From Sinorhizobium americanum (lineage in GTDB: Bacteria > Pseudomonadota > Alphaproteobacteria > Rhizobiales > Rhizobiaceae), in NCBI RefSeq assembly GCF_001651855.1, contig NZ_LNQC01000073.1:1-64000 (forward strand): a stretch of DNA of 64,000 nucleotides, in the 5' to 3' direction. A program made the translations under genes and the position numbers. Under the pieces are notes generated by a model. The model was not told where the DNA came from. It did not search any database and was given only the letters and a program-made list of their open reading frames with translations. Positions within the stretch are counted from its first letter, which is position 1. The number at the start of each line of letters is the position of its first letter. Below are positions 1 through 10,110 of this stretch, piece by piece.

Positions 1-232
1 TCCCAAGAAACGATGTCAGCCGGCAAACAACCTTGCAAAACCGCAGAAAAACAGGCGTTTATGGATGGGCACTAGCTAGCGGTTTCGCTTTACCTCGTCG
101 GCCAAATGCGCTCGATCATTACGGAATCGCATTGCTCGTCAATGAGAAACTGACGTAAACGCTCATTTTCCTGCACGTTGACGCCCGCGATATCGACGGA
201 ATGTGTGCTAATGGGAAGGCATCCGGTTTGAT

Positions 233-960
233 CAGGCCGGTGAGGCTTTGGGGAAGTTGAAGGGCAGCAGGTCGGTGATATCTGCATCTTCGGTGCGTCA
301 AGGCCATACGGTGAGGACGTGGCGCAACCACGCTAATGGCTCGACGTGTGAGGCGCGGCAGGTCAGCATGAGGCTGTAAATGACGGCGCTGGCCTTGGCT
401 CCATCGGCGGTATCGCTGAAGAGCCAACTCTTCCTGCCGGTGGCAAAAACTCTGATATCCTGTTCGAGAAGGTTGTTGTCGATCGGCATGCTGCCGTCTT
501 CGGCGTAGCGCGTCAAATATTCCCATTGGTTCAGGGTATAGGAGACTGCATCGCCGAGCTTGCTGTCCGGCAAGACCTTCGGGGCGATTTCGTCGAGCCA
601 TGTCTTGAGGGCATTCAGGATGGGTACGCTGTGTTGCTGGGGAAGCCGCGAATGCTGTCGGCCTGCGTCTCGCCGTGCTCCTGCTTCTTGTCCCCTGCCT
701 GCCTTTCAACCCGATAGAGCTGTTCGAAGAACCGGAGCGCCTGCTCCGGCGGCGCGCCGGGTTTGTTCCTCGTATTGAGAGCATTGACAAAACGTCGTCT
801 CGAATGGGCCATACATCCAAGGCGGATCGCGCCCTCCAAGCGTGCACCCGGCGGAATAGCCGTGGCTCATCAAGATGCCGCGGTAATCGTCGAGGAAGGT
901 CTGCGGGTGGCGCCGCGCTGCATGTCTGCTTCGACTACATGCTGTTCCGGCACTAGGGTC
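233..960 (-). pseudogene. IS66-family transposase (TnpC) remnant
   Basis: Pieces of an IS66 TnpC occur in several minus-strand frames. Around 615-839 there is a stretch with CMAHSRRRFVNAL and EQLYRVERQA. At 298-573 follows NNLLEQDIRVFATGRKSWLFSDT, and the usual carboxy end (DADITDLLPFNFPK) appears at 233-290 in a third frame. Frameshifts therefore separate at least three blocks and the amino half is missing. It is a different IS66 lineage from the element that begins at 992. It cannot be functional. Confidence 0.8.
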
Positions 961-1132
961 AACTTCGATGTCAAGAAGCTTTTCTTGGAACGTAAGCGGC
1001 AAGCTGAGGCCGTTCAGCGGGTGTAGTTCCACGGCATCAGCGCGTCGATTTCGCTGCTCGGCCAGCCACTGGCGATGCGCTCGAGCGTTTGGGTGAGCCA
1101 GGCGAGCGGATCAACGTTGTTCATTTTTGCCA

Positions 1133-1159
1133 TTTATGCCGACCGTCGAACTATGCCGA
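1133..1159 (+). repeat. RIT left inverted repeat
   Basis: A 27-bp sequence beginning TTTATGCCGACCGTCG whose reverse complement matches 4502-4528 at 26 of 27 positions. A further partial copy of the inner part (CGGCATAGTTCTCATG) lies at about 1231-1246. Confidence 0.85.
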
Positions 1160-1247
1160 ACGCCTCTTCTGACGGGGACGGTACGCCGCGCGTTCCCGGC
1201 CAGTTCGGCCGGGAAGCGGTGGTTGACACTCGGCATAGTTCTCATGC

Positions 1248-2249
1248 TCAGAGGGCGTTCAGGAATTCCAGAAGCCGGTCGTTTGGTCGAAATCGCTCGG
1301 TCTTGGCGCGTTCGTACGGCTTCAGCTTTGCGAGTGCGGATTCCTTCAGTTCAAGATGTGCATGAAGATAGGTCAGTGTCGTTTCCATCGCCTCATGGCC
1401 CAGCCACAGGGCAATGACCGAGCAGTCGACGCCCGCCTGTAGCAACTCCATGGCAGCGCTGTGCCGCAAGACATGGGGCGATACCCGCTTTGAGCGAAGG
1501 GAGACGCAGTGCTCGCGCGCTTTGGCGACATATTTGTTCAACAGTGCCTGCACGCCGTCGGCGCTGAGCCTGCCACCGTGCATATTCGGAAAGAGAGCCG
1601 TTGCGCCTCGCTTCCCTGGTTCCTTGAGCCAACGCCGGAGGGCTTGCTGTGCAACCTTGGTGAGCGGCGTACTTCGCTCTTTGCGGCCCTTGCCGACGCA
1701 TTGCACATGCGCACCCTGGCCGAGCATTATCGAGTCTCGGTCAAGATCGATGATCTCCGAGACCCGCAGCCCCGTTTGCGCGGCCAGCAATAGCAGTGTG
1801 TAATCGCGGCGTCCCAACCACGTGCTTCGATCCGTGCAGTCCAGGATCGCTTCGATCTCGGGCCTGGTTAGAAACTGAAGCTGCCGCTTGTCACATCGCT
1901 TGCTGGGGATCGCGAGCACACGTTGAATGTGGGCGCTATGTGTGGGCTCCTCGAACGCCGCATATCGGAAGAAGGAGCGAATTGCCGTGAGGCGGAGATT
2001 CCGGGTCCTCACCGAAGCGGCTCTCTTCGTCTCAAGGTCCTCCAGGAATGCGCCGATGAAAGGGGCGTCCAGATCCCGCAGTGTCAACTGAGATGGGGAC
2101 CTCCCAAGGCGCGTCTGTGCGAATGCAAACAGGAGCCTGAAGGTGTCGCGTTAGGAGGCAATGGTGTTGGAACTTACACCTCGATGCTTCATGAGCCGAT
2201 CTGTGAACCACCGTTCGATCAGCACGGGTAGGTCGTTCGTGCGCCTCAT
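1248..2249 (-). pseudogene. ritC: RIT recombinase C, tyrosine recombinase with in-frame stop
   Basis: The likely ATG is at 2247-2249, overlapping the stop of the upstream recombinase gene. The reading runs MRRTNDLPVLIERWF to SSNTIAS and then meets TAA at 2151-2153, codon 33, where relatives have a tyrosine codon. It continues in the same frame to 1248. The downstream part has the full catalytic set: R in TGLRVSEI, the HVLRHSAA box, and H/Y in WLGHEAMETTLTYLHAH. A shortened protein could start at a TTG at 2087, but it would lack much of the core-binding domain. Confidence 0.85.
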
Positions 2250-3168
2250 GACCGAACCTCCCAGCGCTTATCCAATCGCCGCACCGCATGGTTCATCAGT
2301 TCCGGCGCGGCGGACAGATACCAGTAGGTGTCGCGATCATTGGCATGGCCGAAGAAGGTCGAGAGAACCGGCAGTTCGCGTTCCACATCTTCGCCAGCGC
2401 GATGCCAGTTGATCAGGGTCTGGACGGCGAAACGGTGACGGAGATCATGAATCCGTGGGCCTTCGCGATTCCCCTCCTGCCGCAATCCGATTTGGCGGGA
2501 TAGTCGCCAGAACACGCGGTGCACGTATTGATGCAGCAATCTGCCGCCCCGTTCGGCGACGAAGAAATAGGGACTGCGTGGCGTACCAAGGTGTGCATCG
2601 CGTCGGGCGGCATAGTCTGACAGGACAGCGATTGTCGTGGCATGCAGCGGGACCAGCCGTGACTTGCCGAACTTTGTCTCTCGGATGGTGAGAATGCCCT
2701 GGTCGAGATCGACATCGGCCCGGAGCAGGCCGAGCGCTTCGGAATGGCGCAGTCCAGCGACCGCTATCAGTCCGAACAGACAATGATATGTCCAGCGTCG
2801 AAGAGCGTTGGCCGGCGGCAGCGACAGGGCCGCCGCCAGAAGCGCCTGAATCTCAATGTCGCTGTAGATGTAGGGCCTTGTCCGCCGTGCCGGCGGCACA
2901 GCGTCGCTTGGTGGCACTTCCGTCAGAGGATCGAAATGAGTGAGGTGCTGGGCAAAACAGCGCACATCGCCAGGCGGATGGACCAACTCGGCTGCCGGCC
3001 CATCAACGTCACCCACTCCATTGCCAGCTCAGTCGTGATTGTCTCGGCGCCGCGGGCTTCCATGAAAGCGACGAACTCCGACAACCGTCGTGCCGGACCG
3101 TCATATTTGTATCCCAGCCCTTGGCGCATGCCGACATAGCGGTTGAGCGCAGTGCGAAGCCGGCTCAT
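2246..3168 (-). pseudogene. ritB: RIT recombinase B, tyrosine recombinase with frameshift
   Basis: The ATG at 3168 overlaps the end of recombinase A (ATGA at 3165-3168). The amino part reads MSRLRTALNRYVGMRQGLGYK and continues to QPSWSIRLAMCAV, after which the homologous text (CFAQHLTHFDPLTEVPP) moves to another frame near 2960-2975. The catalytic part is intact: GLRHSEAL, HDLRHRFAVQT, FGHANDRDTYWYL. One indel separates the DNA-binding and catalytic regions. Confidence 0.83.
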
Positions 3169-4404
3169 TGGGCACGTCCCGGCCACGGCAGGCTCAGTTC
3201 ACGCAGCTTCTCAACATCGAGCTTGGCATAGATCCTTGTACTGTCGATGCTTCGATGGCGGAGCAGTTGGCCGATCTCGGCAAAGCTGGCGCCCGACCGC
3301 AAAAGGTCGGTCGCGAGGCTGTGGCGGAAAAGATGGGCGCCGTGATGCGCATAGCCGTCAATGCCGGCCCGGTCGAGTGCTTGCTTGGCGATCATGGTGA
3401 TAGCACAACCGGAGGCAAAACCGACGTGCGGAGCGAGCGTCCTCAGAAATAGTCGACGGCACGCTGAAGCTGGCCGCTCATGCCGAATATAAGTCGCGAT
3501 AGCTGTTCCGACGTCGTGACGTAGCGGCATAATTGCTTGCCGCCGCCCCTTACCGTGCACGAGGATCGTGCCCGACTGCCAGTCGATATCGTCAAGATTG
3601 AGGGTGGCAACTTCGCTGGCGCGCAAACCGAGCTTGGCCAGGATCATCAGAACCGCATAGTCCCGATAACCCATTGCCGTCGTCCGATCACAGGCATCGA
3701 GAACCTTCTGGATCTTCTCCGGCGGCAGGAATGTTGGAAGACCGGCAAGTCGCCCGACGGATGGACGGCACGCAATCGGCCAACGCCGTGGAAATAAAGC
3801 CCTTCAAATGCAAGTAGCGCAGGAAGGCACGCACCACTCCGCACATTGCTTTGCCACTGTCGGCGGAGCCATCGAGCGCATGTCGCTCGACATAACCGAT
3901 GACGATCTCCGGGGTGAGCGCTACAAATCCATCTGCGCCGGTAGGGCAGACCTCCAGCAGAAATCGATGTGACAGAAGCTTGTGGCTTCCCACCGTCGAG
4001 GCGGCAAGCCCTCTCTCATTCGACAGGTATGCCGCGAATACTCCGACAATCTGCTCGTGCTCCGTGCGCTCAACCGGCAGGGCGGCCGGTATTAAGCCCT
4101 CTTGCCGTAGCGCTGAAAGCAAGCGTCGGAGCGCCGATCGGTCGCCCGTGTCGGGACTCCAATGTTTGAAACGATGCTCAAGAAAACGGTCGACATGACC
4201 TTCGCTTAAATCCTGCGGATCATGTCCATCGCCGACGTGCCAGTCCATCAGGTCTCGAAACAGGCTCAGCGACCGCCAAGTGCATCGCCTACCCAGGCCT
4301 TCGTTCGACATCTTGGCGGCGTAAACGCGCGCAAACTCCCGATACGGACCGTGGATCAGCTTCCGATATAGGGCGCTGCGCTTCAAATAGTCACTTGCGT
4401 TCAT
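3165..4404 (-). pseudogene. ritA: RIT recombinase A, tyrosine recombinase with frameshift
   Basis: The start at 4404 (MNASDYLKRSALYRKL) has a good GGAGAGG site upstream. The amino-terminal core-binding part is readable to about 3760. There the frame shifts: one frame ends CVPSIRRATCRSSNIP and the expected continuation GYRDYAVLMILAKLGLRASE is in another frame. The catalytic residues are present downstream: R in LGLRASEV, HLFRHSLA, HRSIDSTRIYAK. It is first in the trio and translationally coupled to recombinase B. Confidence 0.83.
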
Positions 4405-4501
4405 GCGTCCTCTCCTTCGCGTCAATTGCGACGGAGAGACCCTACGCCATGCCGATTAGGCTACCGCTGTGCTACCGAAAACGTTGGCAAAGCTTGCTTG
4501 A

Positions 4502-4528
4502 TCGGCATAGTTCGACGATCGGCATAAA
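4502..4528 (-). repeat. RIT right inverted repeat
   Basis: A 27-bp partner of the repeat at 1133-1159, beginning TCGGCATAGTTCGACG. Unlike the left end, about 25 bp of extra palindromic sequence (TTATGCCGCGCGCGGCATAA) lie outside it before IS66 resumes. Confidence 0.85.
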
Positions 4529-5057
4529 GCGCCTTATGCCGCGCGCGGCATAATGCCGTCTGCAGCAGCGTCGCGATGGTCGCCCAGCTCCTTCCGCCGC
4601 CGTCGCTGCTGGCGAAGAGTGAGTTCTTTCTCGTAATCGCCTGGGGCCTGATTGCTCACTCGACGATGTTGGAGTCTAGCTCGATGCGGCCATCGGTCAG
4701 GAAGCGCTCGAATTTGGCGCGCCGCGAGATGGCATAGCGGAGCGCCTCAGCCAGCTTCGATTTGCCGGAGACCCGCGGCAGGGTCTTCTGCCAGAGGGCG
4801 AAGAACTCGGCGACGACCGCCGCAGAGGTTTGCTGACGCGCCGCGACACGGGCGTCAGGGCTTTTGCCGCGGATGGTCTCCTCGACCTGCCAGAGCTTCG
4901 CCATCCGCTCGACCGTCGTCGTTGCGATCTTCGAGCTTTCCGCGACATGCAGCTCATAGAACTTGCGCCGACTGTGTGACCAGCAGCCAGCCAATGTGAC
5001 GCCGTCATTGCCACGATCGGAGCGGATCAGCTTGTTATAGGCGGCATAGCCGGTGGA

Positions 5058-6410
5058 GTGGACGCCCCCCGACGGCATCAATTGTGCCAGAATGCGGGTG
5101 TGCTTAGGACCTGCAAGGAGGACGTCCAAGAATGAGATTAGCAACATCGGCTTGGATCTGGCAAAGAACGTGTTCCAGATTCACGGCGCTGGCCCCGACG
5201 GAAGAGTTGCTCTGCGCAAGAAGTTGAACCGCGGAAGATTGCTTGCGTTCTTTGCCAACCTTCCCATTTGTGTCGTCGCAATGGAAGCCTGCGCCAGCGC
5301 CCATTATTGGGGACGGGAGATCGGCAAGCTGGGCCATGAGATCAGGCTGATTAACCCGTCCTACGTGAAGCCCTTCGTTAAACGCCAAAAGAACTATGCT
5401 GCCGACGCTGAAGCCATTGCAGAAGCGGCGTCGCGACCGACGATGCGGTTCGTGAGTGTCAAAAGTGCCGAGAAACAAGCAGCCTCCATGGCATTCAAGG
5501 TTCGTGACCTGCTCGTCCGTCAGCGCACGCAAACAATCAATGCATTGCGCGGGCATCTTATGGAGTATGGGCTGATCGTTCCCCAGGGGATAAAATACAT
5601 TCCGCTCCTGCGCGAGCAGATCGCGACAACCTGATTTGCCTGAAGTGGCGAGGGTGCTGTGCAACGGATTGCTGGACCAGGTCGTGTTTCTCTCGGAACA
5701 GATTGCCGTGCTGGAGAAGGAGCTACGCACACGTGCCCGACAAGATGAGGTCGCTTCGCGACTGATGACCATCCCTGGCGTCGGCGCGATTTGCGCCACG
5801 GCTATCGAGGCGTTGGCGCCATCGGCCGAGACCTTTTCCAAAGGGCGCGATTTTGCAGCATGGGATTGGGCTCACGCCTAAACAAAGCTCTTCCGGCGGC
5901 AAAGACCGCCTCGGCAACGTCTCCAAGATGGGCCAGCGTGATCTTCGTCGTCTACTTGTCCTTAGTGCAACCGCCGTTGTCCGTTGGGCAAGACGATACG
6001 GAGTGCCGGCCGGTTCTTGGTTGGCAAGAATGCTTTCGAAGAAACCGCTGAAGCTTGTTGCAGTTGCCTTGGCAAACAAATTGGCGCGGACCGCTTGGGC
6101 TTTGATGGCTCGCGGCGGCGTCTACCATGCTCCGGCGCCTGGCACTGCGTAAGCAGCTCCAGAAGTCGCGAGACGTCGGAAGTGTGTAAGGTCTAACGGA
6201 GGATTATGGGCAATCGGTCAGAGACAGGATCAGAAGAACCATTAAGTCGATGAGTGCTCAGAGCACGCGTAGCCGAGTTGGATCTGATCCACGTATTCCA
6301 TAAGGGCCCGCGACGTGTGGAAGTCGCTTTTTGAGGCCGGACACACGTCAGAACCCGACCACATGCCTGTACCGAAGTAAGATTTTGCTTGCATTTACCG
6401 GGGCGTCCAC
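5058..6410 (+). mobile_element. IS110/IS1111-type element inserted in IS66 tnpC
   Basis: Both edges read inward as GTGGACGCCCC (5058-5068, and the reverse complement at 6400-6410). They sit exactly where the IS66 transposase text breaks between ...GYRGILQVD and YAAYNKLIR. Inside is a decayed DEDD-type transposase gene. The 3' part (6160-6399) is noncoding, as is common for IS1111 relatives. Confidence 0.75.
5131..6152 (+). pseudogene. IS110/IS1111-family DEDD transposase, broken
   Basis: The amino part reads EISNIGLDLAKNVFQIHG, with the first acidic residue in GLDLAKN and AMEACASAHYWGRE following, up to LREQIATT, where a TGA sits at 5632-5634. The central part LPEVARVLCNGLLDQVVFL continues directly, and the TIPGVGAICATAIEAL helix-hairpin-helix region is visible. 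The reading then changes frame again near 5860-5880 (AAWIGLTPKQSSSGGKD in relatives) to the carboxy part GQRDLRRLLVLSA...ALMARGG ending at 6152. The normal start codon also seems replaced (AAT GAG ATT). Inactive. Confidence 0.85.
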
Positions 6411-7277
6411 ACACGTCGACTTGCAGGATGCCGCGGTAGCCCTTGAGATGCCGTGCGACGCACTTGCCGGCCCGACTGTCCTCCAAGCGGTAGACGACCA
6501 TGGGCGGGCTGCCGCCAAATGGTCGGTCATCCCTGGCATAGGCCCATAGATAGGCTGTCTTCGTCGATCCGGAGCCGGGAGCGAGTGTCGGCAAGGTGGT
6601 TTCGTCGGCGAAGATCCGCTCCCCCTTCTTGATCTCATCAAAGAGGTAGTCGGCAAGGATCTCCAGCTCAAAGCCGAGCTTGCCCATCCATTGCGCCATC
6701 AGCTTGCGGTCGAGGTCGACCTTGTCGCGGGGTAGATCGCCTCCTGTCGGTAGAGCGGCAGGCCATCGGCATATTTGGAGACGGCGATCTGGGCCAGAAG
6801 TGCTTCCGTCGGAATGCCGCCTTCGATGATGTGTGCCGGCGCCGGTGCCTGGATGACGCCGTCCTCGTTTTTAAAGGCATACTTCGGGCGGCGCGTGACG
6901 ATGACGCGGAACTTCGCCGGCATGACATCCAGCCGCTCCGAGACGTCCTCGCCGATCAGCACCTTCTGCTTGCCAGCGTGCTCCGGCAGCTCCTCCGGCT
7001 CGATGACGACTTCGACCCGCTCCAGATGGGGTGCGAAGCCCTTGCGTGGCCGCGGCGGACGTTTGCCATCCGGACGCTCGCGGCCCTTGTTGACCTGTGC
7101 CCGGATCGCGGCGATGCCGGTCTCGATTTCCTCGAAGACAAAGGCCTGCTGCTCGTCGTCGGTGCTTGGGGAGCCGAGCTTTTCCGATCGGCGGCCGAAG
7201 CGGGCGCGATCGAAGGCTTTCAGGATCTGCGTCACCCCCTCCGCCAGACGGGGTCTGCTTGCCGCTTACCTTGGAAC

Positions 7278-7722
7278 CAGACTTTACCGTCAAAGTGGCC
7301 GGCGCCGGTCTGAGGGGTAATATACAAGGCCAAGCTGGACCCTTGGCTAATTGGTGCAGGCGTCAAATACCGCTTTTACTGGATGGCTGGGTGCACCTAA
7401 CAACCGGAAGAGACCGAAAACGCCCGTTGAAAGGCTTGAGGACAGACCTGATCTGGTTGAAGCTGATTGCTCAGCCGAGGCCGTGTGATATGGGCCGTTA
7501 CCTGATCTGCAAGGGCTGGTCCCGGCGCCGACCTCTTCGACGCCTTGGCCGGAATAGCTTCTTCGGATTCGCTCGGCCGGCCGTTGTTCTCTGGTTGGCC
7601 TGACGTTAAATGTTGCAGCGACCGCCCTCCGCGGACACTCGGAGAGTCAACCTTCGTAACGGATGGCCTGCCACGAAAGCCGAAACTTTCCCCGGGTCGA
7701 TGCCATATCAGTCGGTCTGTCT
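7278..7722. other. Stretch with no recognisable gene
   Basis: This lies between the IS66 target duplication and the LuxR-type gene. Short frames on both strands show no family resemblance that I can defend. It may be the continuation of whatever sequence the IS66 element interrupted. Confidence 0.5.
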
Positions 7723-8568
7723 TTAAACGTCGATAATTCCAAAGGTTATGGCTTTTATAGCTGCGGTCGTTCTGCTGCCGGTGTCCAGTTTTCTCATCGC
7801 GTTTTTAATGTGGAAATTTACGGTATTTTCGGATATTCCAAGAATTGTTCCCACTTCCCACGACGATTTACCTTTCGCCGCCCAGAGTATACACTCTTTT
7901 TCTCTTGATGAAAGGTCGGGAGCTTCATCGGCCCCATCCAAACTTGCTAATTTTGTCAATCTTACATGGAAATGAAATGCAGCAAGTTCCAAGTATGTGC
8001 CGGTTCTATCTTGGAATTCGCGGTCCTTAGGGAAAGCGAAGCTCATGATCGCGATACTTCCATTGGGGTCATGCAACGGAACGCTAATGCCTGACCTTAA
8101 GCCGAACGTCGCAGCCTCATCGAAAACGCGTCGTTCTTGGTTAGTCGTGCTTGCGTCGTCGTACACCTCACTCCATTGAAAGGCGCCTGCGCGCTTCCGA
8201 CTCCTCTTGATGATCGGGTCTATCCTGTCATAACGCATTTTTAGATAGCGCTCCTGCCATTCGACAGGGTAATTCAGCATGACCGCTGAATCGAATCGGA
8301 CCGGCTTCAAGATTCGTGGTTCAGGAGTAAGCGAGCCATAAGCGATCCACCGACAATCAAAATTTAGTGCAAAAGTACATAATAGATCGAACAACTGCTC
8401 AGATTGAGCGACGCCATCGGTCTGCTCTAGAAATCGGCCGAACTCTACCGCAAACGCCCCACTGGTTCCGTTGGGAAAATTCATCGAGCGAGCCAAAGAA
8501 GACCGGTCGGATACTTCGATTGCCGGTCCTCGAACTTGAGCGGCGGCAGGTATCGGCGAGCGTTCCAT
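7723..8568 (-). CDS. LuxR-family quorum-sensing type transcriptional regulator
   Basis: The amino-terminal two thirds match the acyl-homoserine-lactone binding domain: CRWIAYGSL, then WQERYLKMRYDRIDPII (Trp, Tyr and the Asp-Pro pair expected around the ligand) and FQWSEV, and a conserved Gly in HDPNGSIAIMSF. The last about 65 residues are a LuxR helix-turn-helix: LSSREKECILWAAKGKSSWEVGTILGISENTVNFHIKN split over its helices. I place the start at 8568 because GGAG lies 9 nt upstream. A longer frame from 8685 and an inner ATG at 8484 are alternatives. No synthase (luxI) gene is in the window, so it may answer to signals made elsewhere. The locus is flanked by transposon debris. Confidence 0.85.
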   Translation of the reverse strand: MERSPIPAAAQVRGPAIEVSDRSSLARSMNFPNGTSGAFAVEFGRFLEQTDGVAQSEQLFDLLCTFALNFDCRWIAYGSLTPEPRILKPVRFDSAVMLNYPVEWQERYLKMRYDRIDPIIKRSRKRAGAFQWSEVYDDASTTNQERRVFDEAATFGLRSGISVPLHDPNGSIAIMSFAFPKDREFQDRTGTYLELAAFHFHVRLTKLASLDGADEAPDLSSREKECILWAAKGKSSWEVGTILGISENTVNFHIKNAMRKLDTGSRTTAAIKAITFGIIDV

Positions 8569-8936
8569 AGTCTCTGCTCCGCAGCCATTCGCACCGGCTA
8601 TTGTCACCGGCGCACAAGCGGCCGGATAAGATTGCGGCACTGCACGTGGTTCTTTGCCGGCCGCCATCCGCGAAAGTTCTACCACCCGGTTTCTGCTTTA
8701 AGGGTTATTTAAACATAAATTTGTGCTTCGCCAGCTTTATACGGGTGTAACATACGAAATACACATGAATTGCAGCTTCGGGAGCCGAGTGCTAGTCTTA
8801 GCCGAGCACTACTTTGGCAGAATTTCTTTTAGCGTTCGGAAGCGAATTCGGCAGTGTGGACATCGCTCTGGAGCTGCCGGTGGTAAAAGCGCGTTTACGA
8901 CCGCGCGTCGGATGGCTGGCAGTGTCGGTTTAGGCG

Positions 8937-9125
8937 GGCCGTGTCTCTTCCTTTTTTTCCCGCTTTGCCTTGTGTAGGGGTTGATGTTGCAGGAAGGCAT
9001 ACGCGATCATGGTCATCAGTGCGTGTCGATGCAGACCTTGCCATGATCGACCCTCGAAGTGGTCGAGACCGAGTTCTTCCTTCATCTACTGATGGGCCTG
9101 CTCGCAGACCCATCGCGCTTTGATG
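8937..9125 (-). pseudogene. Fragment of a DDE transposase (IS701/IS4-like carboxy end)
   Basis: The reverse strand can be read as [20 protein letters not shown] then [10 protein letters not shown], a carboxy-terminal signature of IS701-type transposases, but only across a shifted frame. Upstream text (9126-9340) may belong to the same relic, although I cannot follow it reliably. No ends or target duplication were found. Confidence 0.6.
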
Positions 9126-9340
9126 GCAGCCGCGGGAGCTTTCAAGGTCGTAGCTCTATTGCACCGCGCAGGACCTGGCACGAGCTTCCTCGTGCGGGGC
9201 AGACGAACAGGCGGGCGAGCGGCCTGCCGATGCTGCCCCCCACGATGCTGCTCATCGCGTCTTTACCCAACTTCCGGCGCCCTGGGCGGGACGTCATCGC
9301 ATTACCGTCGATCAGGACGAGACGACCTGGCTGCAGGTGA

Positions 9341-10110
9341 AGTTCGCCGCCATCAAAACATTGCCGCCCGCGGGCAAACAGAAGCGCTACGGTCCGCAGG
9401 TTCTGAACTTACATCCATGCCCTCGAAGAGGATCCGCTGGCTGGTCGCGAGCCAGTCGACTGGGATCCAGTAACCTCCTGCCGCCGAAGATCTCTCCGGA
9501 GCGGCCGAGAAGCTCGGCTTGTACGCCCTGCGCTGGAAGTCGGCCGAGCGCATTGCGACGGGGTGCGGTCACTCTGGCGCGGCTGCATCGGGTGGGCGAA
9601 CTGATTGGTTGACTCTGCTCGCCGGCAATGTACGTCAACTACCAGATGCCGTAGTATCGACATCCGCGCGAACCCTTTAGAACTGAGCCAGTTCCACACG
9701 CACCGACCGGGAGATAACGACGCCTGAAACACGTGACGACGGCGATGGTGTCCAAATGCAACTGCACAGCAAGGAGCTGCGCGCAAGTCTGTGTCCCTTT
9801 GTCGCGGCTTCGAGCTCAGGGCCGGGGATATCGCCCTCCGACGGTGGTTTCGTCCACGGGGCCCCCGGTCAATCCGGCAACGAAAGGCTTTGCCTAGTGC
9901 TGAACAGCTTTTTCGGGTTTGCGCGGTCAAATCTAGAACTCTGGTGGACTCGATGTTGGATGTTGTATCAAATGGCTGAGTCCCGTCGATAGTAAACATC
10001 TGTCACGTAGATTCTCATCAGATGTGGCAACCTCTGCCCGATTGTCGCGCTATACCCGGCAATTCGGCAAGCTCAGGCAGAGGTCTTATTTCTGCATTGA
10101 CTAGGCGAAG
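9341..10110. other. Degenerate stretch without a recognisable gene
   Basis: About 770 bp before the M81 peptidase gene. Several frames stay open, the longest on the minus strand, but they are rich in Arg and Ser and show no domain. The last 100 bp before 10111 (CTAGGCGAAGG region) serve as the upstream region of the peptidase gene. Confidence 0.4.

Larger units (their letters stand above)
1132..4553 (-). mobile_element. RIT element (recombinases in trio) inserted in IS66 tnpC
   Basis: Three overlapping tyrosine recombinase genes point the same way, the hallmark of RIT elements. The interrupted tnpC reading lets the edges be placed: IS66 sequence stops at 1131 and resumes at 4555, with TGCC shared at both borders (1128-1131 and 4554-4557). 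Terminal inverted repeats of 27 bp lie at 1133-1159 and 4502-4528. All three recombinase genes are damaged, so this copy cannot move by itself. Confidence 0.85.
1014..7235 (-). pseudogene. tnpC: Disrupted IS66 transposase gene tnpC (three separated blocks)
   Basis: The amino block (7235 down to 6411) includes RRSEKLG and FAPHLERVEVVIEPEEL, then shifts frame near 6730 at a C run before continuing as GFELEILADYLFDEIKKGER up to GYRGILQVD. The central block resumes after the IS1111-type insertion at YAAYNKLIRSDRGN, runs through WSHSRRKFYELH, and meets an in-frame TGA at 4656-4658 just after ELDSNIVE. The text AIRPQAITRKNSLFASSDGG and TLLQTA follows up to 4555. After the RIT insertion the carboxy end continues at 1131 as KMNNVDPLAWLTQTLERI and ends MPWNYTR with a stop at 1014. 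The broken gene carries one frameshift, one nonsense codon and two insertions. Confidence 0.88.
992..7269 (-). mobile_element. IS66-family element carrying two nested insertions, with 8-bp target duplication
   Basis: Both ends start with GTAAGCGGCAAGC read inward (992 onward, and the reverse complement ending at 7269). Directly outside both ends is the same octamer CTTGGAAC (984-991 and 7270-7277), matching the 8-bp target duplication typical of IS66. Its transposase reads on the minus strand in three blocks: about 6411-7235, 4555-5057 and 1014-1131. The blocks are separated by an IS110/IS1111-type element (about 5058-6410) and a RIT element (about 1132-4553). Without the passengers the element would be about 1.5 kb, so accessory IS66 genes are missing or this is a tnpC-only member. 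Confidence 0.88.

Noticed and set aside
9120-9640. Overlapping frames on both strands as a novel gene
   Set aside because: Arg/Ser/Pro-rich text, several overlapping frames and neighbouring IS relics point to decayed transposon sequence.
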